A stretch of 64,000 nucleotides of DNA from Hymenobacter nivis (GCF_006439025.1 NZ_RCYZ01000002.1:434753-498752), one strand, 5' to 3'; numbered from the stretch's first letter, positions 51,524 through 60,318 are shown. Made by a program: numbers and translations. The notes: generated by a model not told the origin, from the letters alone.

Positions 51524-53308
51524 TTACCGCCCCTGGATGCGGGCCAGTACCTCCTCGGTGGTGTAGCCCTGCACCCGCATTTCGTGGAAGCCGAACACGT
51601 GCACGGCTTCCTGCAAGGTGGCCAGGTCGGAGGAGAGCAGCACCGGCGGTACGAACACCTGGCGCTCGACCGGAATGCGGTAGAGGAAGCGGGCGAAGCG
51701 CTGAAACTGCTCGGGCGTGGCGTACATGAGCGTGGCCTCCTCGGGCGACGAGAACAGGAAGGAGAGAGTTCCCTCGGGGTGGCTGGCGGCCAGCTCGGGG
51801 CGCTCCTGGGCCGGCAGCGTCTGCCAAAACGAGTCTTCGATGTGGCGGTTGACGCCCGCGCCCAGCAGCACCAGGGCCGCCTGCTTGGTTTTGCGCTCGC
51901 GCCGCTCGAAGTGCAGGGCCGTGGCCAGGCGCAGCACTTCCGACGGGTAGGTGGCGCGGGTGGTGTCGAAGGCCGCCGAGCGCAGCAACCGCTTGGGGTT
52001 GAAGGCGAAGCGCTCGGCGCGGTCCTCGAAGCGGTTGGTGCCCACCACCACTTGCTTGCCAGCGGCGATGCGCTGGAAGGTGGCCGCCGCCGCCGCGTGC
52101 ACGGCCTCCAGCACCAGCGGCCGGGCCCCCGGCAGCCCGCCCGCCGCCTCGGTTTGCTGGAACAGGGCCCAGGCCGCCCGGGCCAGCTCGTCGGTCAAGG
52201 TTTCGAGGAAGTACGAGCCGGCGGCGGGGTCCTGCACGGCCCCAAAGTGGGCCTCCTCGCGCAAAATGAGCGAGAGGTTGCGCGCCAGGCGTCCCGAAAA
52301 CTCGTTGGGCGCGGCGTACAGGCTGTCGAACGTGCCCACAGCCAGCGAATCGGCCCCGCCGAGCACGGCGCTCATGGCTTCGGTGGTGGCGCGCAGCAGG
52401 TTGGTGTGCGGGTCGAGGGTGGTTTGCGACCAAGTGGCGGTGGCGGCGTGCACGCGCAGGGCCCCGGCTGCGGCGGGCGGCAGGCCATAGGCGTGCAGCA
52501 GCGTGGGCCAGAGGCGGCGCAGGGCCCGCAGCTTGGCCAGCTCGGGGAAGTAGCTTGGGCCCACGGCCACGTGCCAGTGCAGGGCCCCGGCCACGGCGGC
52601 CAGGGGCGTGGCCGCATCGGGCAGGGCGGCCAGCAGGGCGGCGGCGGTGCCCAGGCCGTAGGCCAGCTGCTGCCCGCCGGTAGCACCGGCATTGCCGAAG
52701 TACGCCGCGTTCACGGCCAGCGCCCGGAAGTCGGGCCAGGCCGCGGCCAGCGCCACGCAGCGCCGCAGGGCCCCCGCGTACTGCGCCGGCGTGCCGCCCT
52801 CGGGCCCCAGCAGCGGCGCAAACCGCAAAAAGCCGCGCAGCGCCACGCCCGGCGCGGCGGCGGCCAGGCGCGCCAGCAGCTCGTCGGGGCCCTCGGCCAC
52901 GGTGTAGCCCACGAACGTGGCCGCCAGCGGCAGCCGCTGGGCCAGGTAGTTGGCATCAAACGCTGAAGCCGTGGTTAGCTCGAAATGCACGCCATCGGCC
53001 CCGTGTTCCAGGGCCGTGGCGGCGCGCTCAATCTCAAAGCGGCCGTCGGCGCCGGCCGGCACGGGCAGGGCGGGCACGTTCAGCCAGGAGCGGGCCGGGA
53101 AGGGCAGGGGCGCGGGCGGGCCGCCCAGCGCGTCGAGGGCTTCGCGGTGGTAAAACGGCTCCAGCACGGGGCCCCCGGGCAGTGGCCAGCGCAGCACGGC
53201 CGGGTCCTGGCCCTTCAGGTCGCGGGCCAGGCGGGCTTGCCAGGCGGCGGTGGTGAGGGCCGGAAATTCGGTGAAAGCAACTGGCGCCGCCGGCAAGGAT
53301 TCGGACAT
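51524..53308 (-). CDS. mutA: Methylmalonyl-CoA mutase, small subunit
   Basis: 594 aa from ATG 53308. It is a barrel homologous to the large subunit ('TTLDPHTNLLRATTEAMSAV' plus LGGADSLAV, 'LARNLSLILREEAHFGAVQD', 'GSYFLETLTDELARAAWALF'), but the C-terminal B12 domain lacks the DxHxxG motif, as expected for the non-catalytic small subunit of the heterodimeric mutase. The barrel end carries 'AAGKQVVVGTNRFEDRAERF'. It comes first in the mutA-mutB transcript, with an AT-rich palindrome between the two genes. Its upstream neighbour on the other strand is a 5'-nucleotidase domain gene. Confidence 0.93.
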   Translation of the reverse strand: MSESLPAAPVAFTEFPALTTAAWQARLARDLKGQDPAVLRWPLPGGPVLEPFYHREALDALGGPPAPLPFPARSWLNVPALPVPAGADGRFEIERAATALEHGADGVHFELTTASAFDANYLAQRLPLAATFVGYTVAEGPDELLARLAAAAPGVALRGFLRFAPLLGPEGGTPAQYAGALRRCVALAAAWPDFRALAVNAAYFGNAGATGGQQLAYGLGTAAALLAALPDAATPLAAVAGALHWHVAVGPSYFPELAKLRALRRLWPTLLHAYGLPPAAAGALRVHAATATWSQTTLDPHTNLLRATTEAMSAVLGGADSLAVGTFDSLYAAPNEFSGRLARNLSLILREEAHFGAVQDPAAGSYFLETLTDELARAAWALFQQTEAAGGLPGARPLVLEAVHAAAAATFQRIAAGKQVVVGTNRFEDRAERFAFNPKRLLRSAAFDTTRATYPSEVLRLATALHFERRERKTKQAALVLLGAGVNRHIEDSFWQTLPAQERPELAASHPEGTLSFLFSSPEEATLMYATPEQFQRFARFLYRIPVERQVFVPPVLLSSDLATLQEAVHVFGFHEMRVQGYTTEEVLARIQGR

Positions 53309-53418
53309 GGAACGGGGGTGGGAAAACGCGGCCAGGCCGGGCCGCGGGATGCCCGCAAGATACCGCCCCGGCCGGGAAAGGCCGGGCCCCCGGGCCCCAC
53401 CGAACCTGGCCGGGGCCC

Positions 53419-53426
53419 TACCTTTG
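53419..53426 (+). promoter_or_regulatory. -7 box for 5'-nucleotidase domain gene
   Basis: TACCTTTG, perfect TAnnTTTG, 56 nt before the ATG at 53482, directly after a GGGGCCC tract. Confidence 0.55.
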
Positions 53427-53481
53427 CCCCCTCGCAGCCGCCCGCTGCCCGCCGTTGCCGCCCACTGCTTCCGTGCTTTTT

Positions 53482-54240
53482 ATGCTGCGTTCCCTTCGTT
53501 TTATGGCCGCTGCGCTGGCCCTGGTGGCCGCCGCCGGCTGCCAGCGGGGCCCCTACCGGCCCACTGCCCACTTCGCGCCCGCCACGAGCCAGCCGGTGGG
53601 CAAAACCCAGGCCGAAGACCCCGCCGTGGCCGCCCTCATCCGGCCCTACCACGACAAAGTGACGGCCGAGATGCAGGGTGTGCTGGGTACCGCCCCGGTG
53701 GCCCTCACCAAGAAGTCGGGCGAGTCGCCGCTGGCCAATTTTGTGGCCGACTTGCAGCGCCAGCGCGCCGCCGCGGTGCTGCACGAGCCCATCCCGCTGG
53801 GCGTGATGACCAACGGCGGCCTGCGCGCTGGCCTGCCCGCGGGGCCCGTCACGCTGGGCAACGTATTCGAGCTCATGCCCTTTGAGAACGAGCTGGTGGT
53901 GCTCGATGCGCCCGCCGCCACCGTGCAGCAGCTTTTCGACTTTGCTGCCCATGTGAAAATGGCCGTTTCGGGGGCCACCTACACGGCCACGCCCGACGGC
54001 CACGCCCTGGACATTCGCATCGGTGGCCAGCCTTTCGATGCTGCCCAACCCAAGCCCTACGCCATTGCCATTTCCGACTACTTGGCCGGGGGCGGCGACA
54101 ACATGGTGTTTTTCAAGAACATCGCCCCGCGCCACACCGGCGTGCTGCTGCGCTCCGCCATCGCCGACCACATTCGCGACCTCACCAAGGCCGGCCAGCC
54201 CGTCACAGCCCAGGTCGAAGGCCGGGTGAAAGTGCAGTAG
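53482..54240 (+). CDS. 5'-nucleotidase C-terminal domain lipoprotein
   Basis: 252 aa from ATG 53482, placed by the -7 box. A lipoprotein signal with lipobox A-A-A-G-C (Cys about residue 20). It is only the C-terminal substrate-binding domain of a UshA-type 5'-nucleotidase: 'SPLANFVADLQRQR', 'MTNGGLRAGLPAGPVTLGNV' and FELMPFENELVVLD (the E-x-x-P-F-x-N block), 'AISDYLAGGGDNMVFF' (the D-Y-x-x-G-G-D motif). The catalytic metallophosphatase domain is encoded as a separate gene 59 bp downstream. The two products probably meet outside the cytoplasmic membrane to hydrolyse nucleotides. Confidence 0.9.
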   Translation: MLRSLRFMAAALALVAAAGCQRGPYRPTAHFAPATSQPVGKTQAEDPAVAALIRPYHDKVTAEMQGVLGTAPVALTKKSGESPLANFVADLQRQRAAAVLHEPIPLGVMTNGGLRAGLPAGPVTLGNVFELMPFENELVVLDAPAATVQQLFDFAAHVKMAVSGATYTATPDGHALDIRIGGQPFDAAQPKPYAIAISDYLAGGGDNMVFFKNIAPRHTGVLLRSAIADHIRDLTKAGQPVTAQVEGRVKVQ

Positions 54241-54299
54241 CCGGGGCCCCCAGCCAAGGATTTATTTGTTGATACAGCGAAGTACCTAAATAACCTGCT

Positions 54300-55238
54300 A
54301 TGCAACGCCGCGACTTCCTCCGCCATTCTTTGCTGGGCACCGCCGGCCTCACTGGGCTGGGGGCCCTGGCCAATGCGGCCGTGGCCGCCCCCGCCGCCAA
54401 AGCCCCGGTGAAGCTCACCATTCTGCACACCAACGACATGCACTCGCGCATCGAGCCCTTTCCGGAGGGCGGTGGGCAGTGGGCGGGCCTCGGCGGCATG
54501 GCCCGGCGCGCGGCCCTGATTGCCGATGTGCGGGCCCAGGAGGCCAACGTGCTGCTGCTCGACTCGGGCGATATTTTCCAGGGCACGCCGTACTTCAACT
54601 TCTTCGGCGGCGAGCTGGAATACAAGCTAATGACCCGCATGGGCTACGACGCCAGCACCCTGGGCAACCACGATTTCGACAATGGCCTCGACGGCCTCGG
54701 GCGCCAGCTGCCCAACGCGGGCTTCCCGTTCCTCATCGCCAATTACGATTTCTCGAAGACGCCGCTGGCTGGCAAGTTTCAGCCCTACAAGGTGTTCGTG
54801 AAGCAGGGCGTGCGCGTGGGTGTGTTCGGGCTGGGCATTGAACTGGCTGGGCTGGTGGGCGACAAAAATTTTGGCCAGACCCTGTACCTCGACCCCGTAG
54901 CCAAAGCCAAGGAAATGGTGGCCCAGCTGCGGGGCCCCGAGAAGTGCGACATGGTGATTTGCCTCTCGCACCTGGGCTACAAGTACGACAACGAAAAACT
55001 CGACGACCGCAAGCTGGCCGCCCAGGTGGCCGGCCTCGACCTGATCTTGGGTGGCCACACCCACACGTTCATGGACGCGCCCGAGCCCATCCAGGGCCCC
55101 GACGGCCACGCCGCCCTCATCAACCAGGTGGGCTGGTCGGGCATCAACCTGGGGCGGCTCGACTACGAATTTGCGCCCGGAGCCAAGCGCGCCGGGCTGG
55201 CCAGTGCCGCCGTGGTGCCCGTACGCGGGGCCTGCTAA
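54300..55238 (+). CDS. Metallophosphatase (5'-nucleotidase catalytic domain)
   Basis: 312 aa from ATG 54300. It begins with a twin-arginine-like signal (QRRDFLRHSLLGTAGLTGLG). Dimetal site of the calcineurin-like fold: ILHTNDMHSRIEP (D-x-H), 'VLLLDSGDIFQGTPYFNFFG' (GDxxxG), 'LGNHDFDNGLDGL' (GNHE/D), 'CLSHLGYK' and 'ILGGHTHTFM' (GHxH). It lacks its own C-terminal nucleotide-binding domain, which is the preceding gene. Tat export fits metal loading in the cytoplasm. It ends 155 bp before dnaA. Confidence 0.92.
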   Translation: MQRRDFLRHSLLGTAGLTGLGALANAAVAAPAAKAPVKLTILHTNDMHSRIEPFPEGGGQWAGLGGMARRAALIADVRAQEANVLLLDSGDIFQGTPYFNFFGGELEYKLMTRMGYDASTLGNHDFDNGLDGLGRQLPNAGFPFLIANYDFSKTPLAGKFQPYKVFVKQGVRVGVFGLGIELAGLVGDKNFGQTLYLDPVAKAKEMVAQLRGPEKCDMVICLSHLGYKYDNEKLDDRKLAAQVAGLDLILGGHTHTFMDAPEPIQGPDGHAALINQVGWSGINLGRLDYEFAPGAKRAGLASAAVVPVRGAC

Positions 55239-55283
55239 AAGCCCGACATAAGCAAGGAAGAACCGACTTTTTTTCTCGGTAAG

Positions 55284-55298
55284 TTTTCCACAATTTTG
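55284..55298 (+). promoter_or_regulatory. DnaA box and -7-like box before dnaA
   Basis: TTTTCCACA (55284-55292) matches the DnaA box consensus TTWTNCACA. CAATTTTG (55291-55298), one base from TAnnTTTG, overlaps its end. A DnaA box over the promoter suggests autoregulation. A single box is not enough to call an origin. Confidence 0.5.
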
Positions 55299-55393
55299 TC
55301 CCCCCCTAACCCAAACGCCTCCACGTTGGGGCCGGGTTTGGTTGTCTTTCTACCCTTGTCTGATGCTGCCCGGCTTGCTGGCGGATTCCTCCC

Positions 55394-56923
55394 ATGCTCA
55401 AAGATTTTCGCACCGTTTGGGCAGGCTGTCTGCGCACGATTGCGGCCGAAATCGGCGAGCAAAGCTTTAAGACGTGGTTCCGGCCCATTGTGCCGGTGGA
55501 GCTGAAAGACAACGTGCTCACCATCCAGGTGCCGAGCAACTACTTCTACGACTGGCTCGAAGAGCACTACGTGGACGAGCTGCGCCGGGCCCTGTTCCAG
55601 GAGCTGGGGGCCGCCGGCCGGCTGGAGTACAGCGTGGTGGTGGACCAGGGCACGCCCCTCGACCAGCCCAAAACCCTGCACCTGCCCCCGGCCCGCAAGC
55701 AGGCGGCCCCCGAGCGCGACGCCCCGCCGCCCGACGCCCGGCCCCGCCCCGTGCCCGGCAACGGCCCCGCCAGCGGCCCCCGCTACTACCAAGCCGCCGG
55801 CAGCAACCGCCCCGTGATGGCCCCCGCCGCGGCCACCGCCGAGGCTGCCCCGCGCAACCCCTTCCAGCAGGCGCGCGCCGTGGACGGCAACCTGGTGCCC
55901 TCGCAGCTCAACGGCTCCTACACGTTCGACAACTACATTGAGGGTGACTGCAACCGCCTGGCCCGCTCGGCGGGCATTGCCGTGGCCAACAAGCCGGGCA
56001 CTACCAGCTTCAACCCGCTGATGGTGTACGGGGGCGTGGGGCTGGGCAAAACGCACCTGGTGCAGGCCATCGGCAACCACATCAAGGCCACTGGCCCCGA
56101 GCGGTTCGTGCTCTACGTATCGGCCGAGAAGTTCACCAACCAGTTCATCGAGAGCGTGAAGTCGCACAAGGTGCAGGACTTCGCCAACTTCTACCTGCAG
56201 GTGGACGTGCTGATTCTGGACGACGTGCAGTTCCTGGCCGACAAGGACAAGACGCAGGAGATGTTCTTCCACATCTTCAACCACTTGCAGCAGTCGGCCA
56301 AGCAGATTGTGCTCACCTCGGACCGCCCGCCCAAGGACTTGCAGGGCCTGGAAGACCGGCTGCTTTCGCGCTTCAAGTGGGGCCTGACGGCCGATGTGCA
56401 GACGCCCGACTTTGAGACGCGCGTGGCCATCATCCGCAATAAGATGGAGCAGGACGGGATTGACATTCCGGCCCCGCACGTGGTGGACTACCTGGCCAAC
56501 TCGGTGCACACCAACGTGCGCGAGCTGGAGGGCGTTATTGCCTCGCTGGTGGCGCAGAGCAGCCTTTCGCGCCGCGACATCGACTTGGAAATGGTGAAGC
56601 AGGCCCTGCGCCACATCATTGAGGAAGTGGAGGCAGAGGTGAACCTCGACTTCATCCAGAAGACCGTGGCCGCGTACTTCAACGTGTCGGTGGACTTGCT
56701 GAAAGACAAAACCCGCAAAAAGGAAGTAGTGACGGCCCGCCAAGTGGCTATGTACTTCGCCAAGCACCACACTAGCCACACGCTGAAAACCATCGGGTTC
56801 CACTTCGGCGGGCGCGACCACACCACCGTTATGCACTCAGTGCAAACCGTGTCGGACTTGGTGGATCTGGACAAGAAATTCCGCAGCCAGGTCGATGACC
56901 TGCGCAAGAAATTTGCCAAGTAG
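55394..56923 (+). CDS. dnaA: Chromosomal replication initiator protein DnaA
   Basis: 509 aa from ATG 55394. Domain I is intact ('WAGCLRTIAAEIGEQSFKTW', FRPIVPVEL). Domain II is long and Pro/Ala-rich (about 95-165), longer than in many Bacteroidota. Domain III AAA+: 'YTFDNYIEGDCNRLARSAG', Walker A VYGGVGLGKTHLVQA, Walker B VLILDDVQFLADK, sensor and box VII 'SVHTNVRELEGVIASLVAQS'. Domain IV: 'VTARQVAMYFAKHHTSHTLK', and GGRDHTTVMHSVQTV, the DNA-binding signature. A DnaA box lies over its promoter. dnaN and gyrB are not next to it, so dnaA is isolated from its usual neighbours, which is common in this phylum. Confidence 0.97.
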   Translation: MLKDFRTVWAGCLRTIAAEIGEQSFKTWFRPIVPVELKDNVLTIQVPSNYFYDWLEEHYVDELRRALFQELGAAGRLEYSVVVDQGTPLDQPKTLHLPPARKQAAPERDAPPPDARPRPVPGNGPASGPRYYQAAGSNRPVMAPAAATAEAAPRNPFQQARAVDGNLVPSQLNGSYTFDNYIEGDCNRLARSAGIAVANKPGTTSFNPLMVYGGVGLGKTHLVQAIGNHIKATGPERFVLYVSAEKFTNQFIESVKSHKVQDFANFYLQVDVLILDDVQFLADKDKTQEMFFHIFNHLQQSAKQIVLTSDRPPKDLQGLEDRLLSRFKWGLTADVQTPDFETRVAIIRNKMEQDGIDIPAPHVVDYLANSVHTNVRELEGVIASLVAQSSLSRRDIDLEMVKQALRHIIEEVEAEVNLDFIQKTVAAYFNVSVDLLKDKTRKKEVVTARQVAMYFAKHHTSHTLKTIGFHFGGRDHTTVMHSVQTVSDLVDLDKKFRSQVDDLRKKFAK

Positions 56924-56966
56924 GGCCCCCCGCGCCGCGCGTAGGGCCTTAGGCCGAGGTCCCCAA

Positions 56967-57458
56967 CTACCCGCGCAGCGGGCTGGGCTCCAGCAGGTTG
57001 ATGCTGTAGCGGGCGGCGAAGCGGCGCACCTGCTCGCGGAACACGAGCTTGCGGCGCTTGCCCTTCACTTCCTTCAGGTCGAGAGCATACAACTCGTTGT
57101 CTTTCAGACGAACGCGTAGCACGGAGGCCAGCAGCTCCAGGCTGGCAATGTTTTCGACGGCGAAGACTTGCTTGGGACGGAACAGGCCGTTTTTGTGCAC
57201 CAAGTAGCCGGGCGTGAACTCCAGGTAGCTCTGGGTGCCAAAAATGGGGGCGTTGTTCACCAACACGTAGCCGATGTAGACGAGGCTGAACGCCAGGAAC
57301 ACCCAGTGCAGGAAGTGGTAGTCGTGGGCCGACGTATCGCCCCAGGCCATGGCCGAAACGTAGACCACCCAGAACAGGCCAATGGCCAATTGGCCCCAAA
57401 ACGGGACGCGGGAAGTGTTGGCGGGGCGGAGGCGGATGCGGGTAGAACCTGTTGACAT
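56967..57458 (-). CDS. Small two-helix membrane protein of unknown function
   Basis: 163 aa from ATG 57458. Two membrane helices (about 20-40 'FWGQLAIGLFWVVYVSAMAW' and 50-68 'HWVFLAFSLVYIGYVLVN') are followed by a cytoplasmic beta-rich part of about 90 residues ('FTPGYLVHKNGLFRPKQVF', 'ASVLRVRLKDNELYALDLKE', then a basic stretch VKGKRRKLVFREQVRRF), a layout like PH-domain-type membrane proteins. No name is recalled. A perfect -7 box ends 4 nt before the ATG, so the transcript may be leaderless. It is convergent with dnaA. Confidence 0.75.
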   Translation of the reverse strand: MSTGSTRIRLRPANTSRVPFWGQLAIGLFWVVYVSAMAWGDTSAHDYHFLHWVFLAFSLVYIGYVLVNNAPIFGTQSYLEFTPGYLVHKNGLFRPKQVFAVENIASLELLASVLRVRLKDNELYALDLKEVKGKRRKLVFREQVRRFAARYSINLLEPSPLRG

Positions 57459-57462
57459 AGGG

Positions 57463-57470
57463 CAAAAATA
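57463..57470 (-). promoter_or_regulatory. -7 box abutting start codon
   Basis: Minus strand TATTTTTG, perfect TAnnTTTG, only 4 nt before the ATG at 57458. The left arm of a 25-bp inverted repeat begins immediately upstream. Confidence 0.55.
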
Positions 57471-57471
57471 G

Positions 57472-57538
57472 TTTCCCGCTGCCGGTTTCGCGCCGGAGCC
57501 GCCAACTGGGGCCCCGGCGCGAAACCGGCAGCGGGAAA
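57472..57538. repeat. Perfect 25-bp inverted repeat
   Basis: 57472-57496 and 57514-57538 are perfectly complementary (TTTCCCGCTGCCGGTTTCGC then GCCGG), loop 17 nt with GGGGCCCC overlapping the right arm. It separates osmC (stop 57553) from the next minus-strand gene and could terminate the osmC transcript, but there is no T-run beyond the TTT of the arm. Confidence 0.75.
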
Positions 57539-57552
57539 TAAGGACAATTAAC

Positions 57553-57984
57553 CTAGGCTAGCTTGGCTTCCAGCGTCATGCTGGGCACGGCGCTCAGCAC
57601 CTTCGATACCGGGCAGTTGGCCTTGGCATCTTCGGCGTGCTTCTGAAAGTCTTCAGGGGTGATGTTGCCGCCCGTCACTTTGCCCACGGTGTTCACGTGG
57701 ATGTGCTCGATGACTGGGTGGCCGTTGTTGGGGTTCATCGTCACGGTGCTGGTCGTGGTGATGTTCTCGATGGTGTGGCCGTGCTTGGTTAGCACACTCG
57801 TGAGGTACATGGTGTAGCAGCCGGCGTGGGCGGCGCCAATCAGCTCCTCGGGGTTGGTGCCGGGCTTGCCTTCGAAGCGGCTACCGGCCGAATACGGGGC
57901 GTCGAGGTGGCCGCTGTCGGTGGTGAGGGTGCCGCTGCCTTTGATGTCGCCGTTCCAGACGGCCTTGCCTGCATGGTCTGCCAT
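57553..57984 (-). CDS. osmC: OsmC family peroxiredoxin
   Basis: 143 aa, the usual length. Reduces organic hydroperoxides. Both catalytic cysteines are present: Cys in 'LIGAAHAGCYTMYLTSVL' and Cys in 'KHAEDAKANCPVSKVLSAV', with the conserved Arg in 'SAGSRFEGKPGTNPEELI' and Glu close by. The pattern T.NPEELI.AAHA.C is diagnostic of OsmC rather than Ohr. Cytoplasmic homodimer in characterised members. Start ATG 57984. It stands alone, with a perfect palindrome after its stop and the divergent GH3-family gene upstream. Confidence 0.93.
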   Translation of the reverse strand: MADHAGKAVWNGDIKGSGTLTTDSGHLDAPYSAGSRFEGKPGTNPEELIGAAHAGCYTMYLTSVLTKHGHTIENITTTSTVTMNPNNGHPVIEHIHVNTVGKVTGGNITPEDFQKHAEDAKANCPVSKVLSAVPSMTLEAKLA

Positions 57985-58044
57985 GGTTGAGGTTGTTTTG
58001 AGTGAGTGAAGGTGTGGGCAGGAAACGGAGCCCCCGGGTTTAGG

Positions 58045-58073
58045 TTGCCGCGGGGCCCCCGGGCGTACTTTCG
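58045..58073 (+). promoter_or_regulatory. Promoter of GH3-family gene
   Basis: TTG (58045-58047), 18 nt, TACTTTCG (58066-58073), one base from TAnnTTTG. It supports the ATG at 58107. Confidence 0.5.
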
Positions 58074-58106
58074 CCGGGCGTTCAACAGGGCGTGCTTGTT
58101 CAGCTT

Positions 58107-59600
58107 ATGGGAATAAAATCAGCCTTGAGTCGGCCCCTGGCGACCTACGTTGCCCACCGCGACCGGCAGTGGCAGCGCGCGCCGGTGGCCACGCAGCTGC
58201 GGCTGCTGGGCCAGCTGGCCGCCGCCGGGGCCCCCACGGCCTTCGGCCAGGCGCACGGCCTGGGGGCCCTGCGCACGCCCGCTGACCTGGCCCGCTTAGT
58301 GCCCGTACGCGACTACGAAGGCCTCAAGCCGTACTTTGACCGCACCCAGGCCGGCGAGGCCGACGTGCTCTGGCCCGGCCGACCGCTGTACCTGGCCAAA
58401 ACCAGCGGCACCACCAGCGGCACCAAGTACATTCCCATCACCCGCGCCAGCATCGGCAACCACATCGGCGGGGCCCGCGACGCGCTGCTGCACTATGTGC
58501 ACGCCACCGGCCGCAGCCAATTTTTGGATGGTAAGCTCATGTTTCTCAGCGGCTCGCCGGCCCTGGAGCAGCACCACGGCATCGCCACCGGCCGCCTCTC
58601 GGGCATCGCCAACCACCACGTGCCGGCCTACCTGCGCCGCAACCAGCTGCCGAGCTACGAGGCCAACATCATCGAGGATTGGGAGGCTAAGCTCGACCGC
58701 ATTGTGGAGGAAACGCTGCCCGAAGACCTGACCCTGATTTCGGGCATCCCGCCCTGGGTGCAGATGTACTTCGACAAGCTGCTCCAAATTACTGGGCGGC
58801 CCATCAAGGACGTTTTTCCGAACCTTAACCTGTTCGTGTACGGCGGCGTCAACTTCGCGCCCTACCGCGCCAAGCTTTTTGAAAGCCTTGGCCGGCCCAT
58901 CGACAGCATCGAGCTGTTTCCGGCCTCCGAGGGCTTCCTGGCCTTTCAAGACGAGCCCGGCAACCCCGGCCTGCTGCTGCTGCTGAACAGCGGCATCTTT
59001 TTCGAATTCGTGCCCGCCGAACGGTTTTTTGAGGAAAATCCGCCCCGCATCACCATCGCCGATGTGGAGCTGGACAAGCAATACGCCGTCGTCCTCACCT
59101 CCAACGCCGGCCTGTGGGGCTACTCGCTCGGCGATACAGTGCGCTTCGTGAGTTTGGCCCCGCACCGGGTAGTGGTCACGGGCCGCCTCAAGCACTTCCT
59201 CTCGGCCTTCGGCGAGCACGTTATCGGCGAGGAAGTTGAAGGGGCCCTGCGCGAGGCCATGCGGCAGTTTCCGGCGGTGGAAGTGGTGGAGTTCACCGTG
59301 GCCCCGCTCGTGAGCGCTGACCCCGCGCAGCCCTCACGCCACGAGTGGCTGGTGGAGTTTGCCAGGGCCCCGGCCGATGCCGCCGCCTTCGCCGGGGCCC
59401 TGGACGGGGCCCTGCGCCAGCGCAACACCTATTACGACGACCTGAGAAAAGGCAACATATTGGTGCCCTTGCAGCTCACGCCGCTGCCGCCCGGTGCCTT
59501 CCAGCGCCACATGAAGCGCCTGGGCAAGCTCGGCGGCCAAAACAAAGTGCCGCGCCTGAGCAACGATAGGGCCCTGGCGGACGGCCTATTGCAGGCGTAG
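58107..59600 (+). CDS. GH3 auxin-responsive-promoter family protein
   Basis: 497 aa from ATG 58107 (a GTG at 58092 is also in frame). It is homologous to plant GH3 acyl-adenylate/amido synthetases of the ANL superfamily. ATP-binding loop 'LYLAKTSGTTSGTKYIPITR' (S-S-G-T-T-x-G-K-like), 'IELFPASEGFLAFQDEPG' (Y/F-x-S/A-S-E), and 'YSLGDTVRFVSLAPHRVVVT' with the G-D motif, then 'KHFLSAFGEHVIGEEVEGAL'. Plant members conjugate amino acids to auxin or jasmonate; the bacterial substrate is unknown. The family is widespread in Bacteroidota. The gene is monocistronic with its own promoter. Confidence 0.9.
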   Translation: MGIKSALSRPLATYVAHRDRQWQRAPVATQLRLLGQLAAAGAPTAFGQAHGLGALRTPADLARLVPVRDYEGLKPYFDRTQAGEADVLWPGRPLYLAKTSGTTSGTKYIPITRASIGNHIGGARDALLHYVHATGRSQFLDGKLMFLSGSPALEQHHGIATGRLSGIANHHVPAYLRRNQLPSYEANIIEDWEAKLDRIVEETLPEDLTLISGIPPWVQMYFDKLLQITGRPIKDVFPNLNLFVYGGVNFAPYRAKLFESLGRPIDSIELFPASEGFLAFQDEPGNPGLLLLLNSGIFFEFVPAERFFEENPPRITIADVELDKQYAVVLTSNAGLWGYSLGDTVRFVSLAPHRVVVTGRLKHFLSAFGEHVIGEEVEGALREAMRQFPAVEVVEFTVAPLVSADPAQPSRHEWLVEFARAPADAAAFAGALDGALRQRNTYYDDLRKGNILVPLQLTPLPPGAFQRHMKRLGKLGGQNKVPRLSNDRALADGLLQA

Positions 59601-59613
59601 TAAAATTATTAGC

Positions 59614-60279
59614 TCACGTGTCCAGCAGGCCGTGCCGCACGGCGTACACCACGAGGCCGGCCGAGTTGGGGGCGTGGGTTTTTTCGAGCAGGTTTTGGCG
59701 GTGGCCTTCCACGGTGCGGCGGCTGATGAAGAGGCGGTCGGCAATTTCGGCGGCCGTGCGGCCCTCGCAGATGAGGCGCAGGATTTCCTCCTCGCGCGGG
59801 GTAAGCTGCACCAGGGCCGAGAGCGCCGGCACAGCGGGCGGGGCGGCGGGGGCCCCGCGCAGCAGCGCCCGCGCCATGTGCGGCGTGACGTGGTGGCCGC
59901 TCGTGAGCACGTCTTCCAGGGCCTGGCGGAGCTGGTCCTGGTCGGCGTCTTTGGGCAGGTAGCTGCGGGCCCCCAGCTTCAACATTTGGGTGATGAACTT
60001 GTCGGCGGAAAACATCGAGAGGACGATGATTTTCAGGTCGGGAAATTCGGCGAGCAGGGTTTTGGCCACTTCGGGGCCATCCATGCCGGGCATTTGCAGG
60101 TCGAGGAGCAGCACGTCGGGCAGGCGCTGGCGGCAGAGGGCCAGCAGCTCCGGAAATGCGCCGGCCTCGTCCACGGCCTCCACGTAGGGCAGGGCCTGCA
60201 AAATGTAGCGCATCCCCTGCCGAAACAGCGGGTGGTCGTCGAGCAGCGCAATGCGAACCGGGAAATCGGGGGCGGGCAT
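59614..60279 (-). CDS. NarL/FixJ-type response regulator
   Basis: 221 aa. Receiver domain with acidic pair LLDDHPLFRQGM (Asp14-15), phospho-acceptor Asp60 in VLLLDLQMPGMDG and Lys in 'SYLPKDADQDQL'. C-terminal LuxR-type HTH: 'LTPREEEILRLICEGRTAAE' then IADRLFISRRTVEGHRQNLL. It is the last gene of a three-gene minus-strand unit, 39 bp after the histidine kinase that very likely phosphorylates it. Target genes are not known. Convergent with the GH3 gene: 13 bp between the two stops. Confidence 0.93.
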   Translation of the reverse strand: MPAPDFPVRIALLDDHPLFRQGMRYILQALPYVEAVDEAGAFPELLALCRQRLPDVLLLDLQMPGMDGPEVAKTLLAEFPDLKIIVLSMFSADKFITQMLKLGARSYLPKDADQDQLRQALEDVLTSGHHVTPHMARALLRGAPAAPPAVPALSALVQLTPREEEILRLICEGRTAAEIADRLFISRRTVEGHRQNLLEKTHAPNSAGLVVYAVRHGLLDT

Positions 60280-60318
60280 AATGGGTAGGAAGGACAGAAA
60301 CGGGAGGAAAGCGCGGGC

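Noticed and set aside
55239..55393. Chromosomal origin of replication at dnaA
   Set aside because: Only one DnaA box was seen, with no AT-rich unwinding region or box cluster. A GC-skew plot of the whole chromosome would decide; a sign change here would support an origin.
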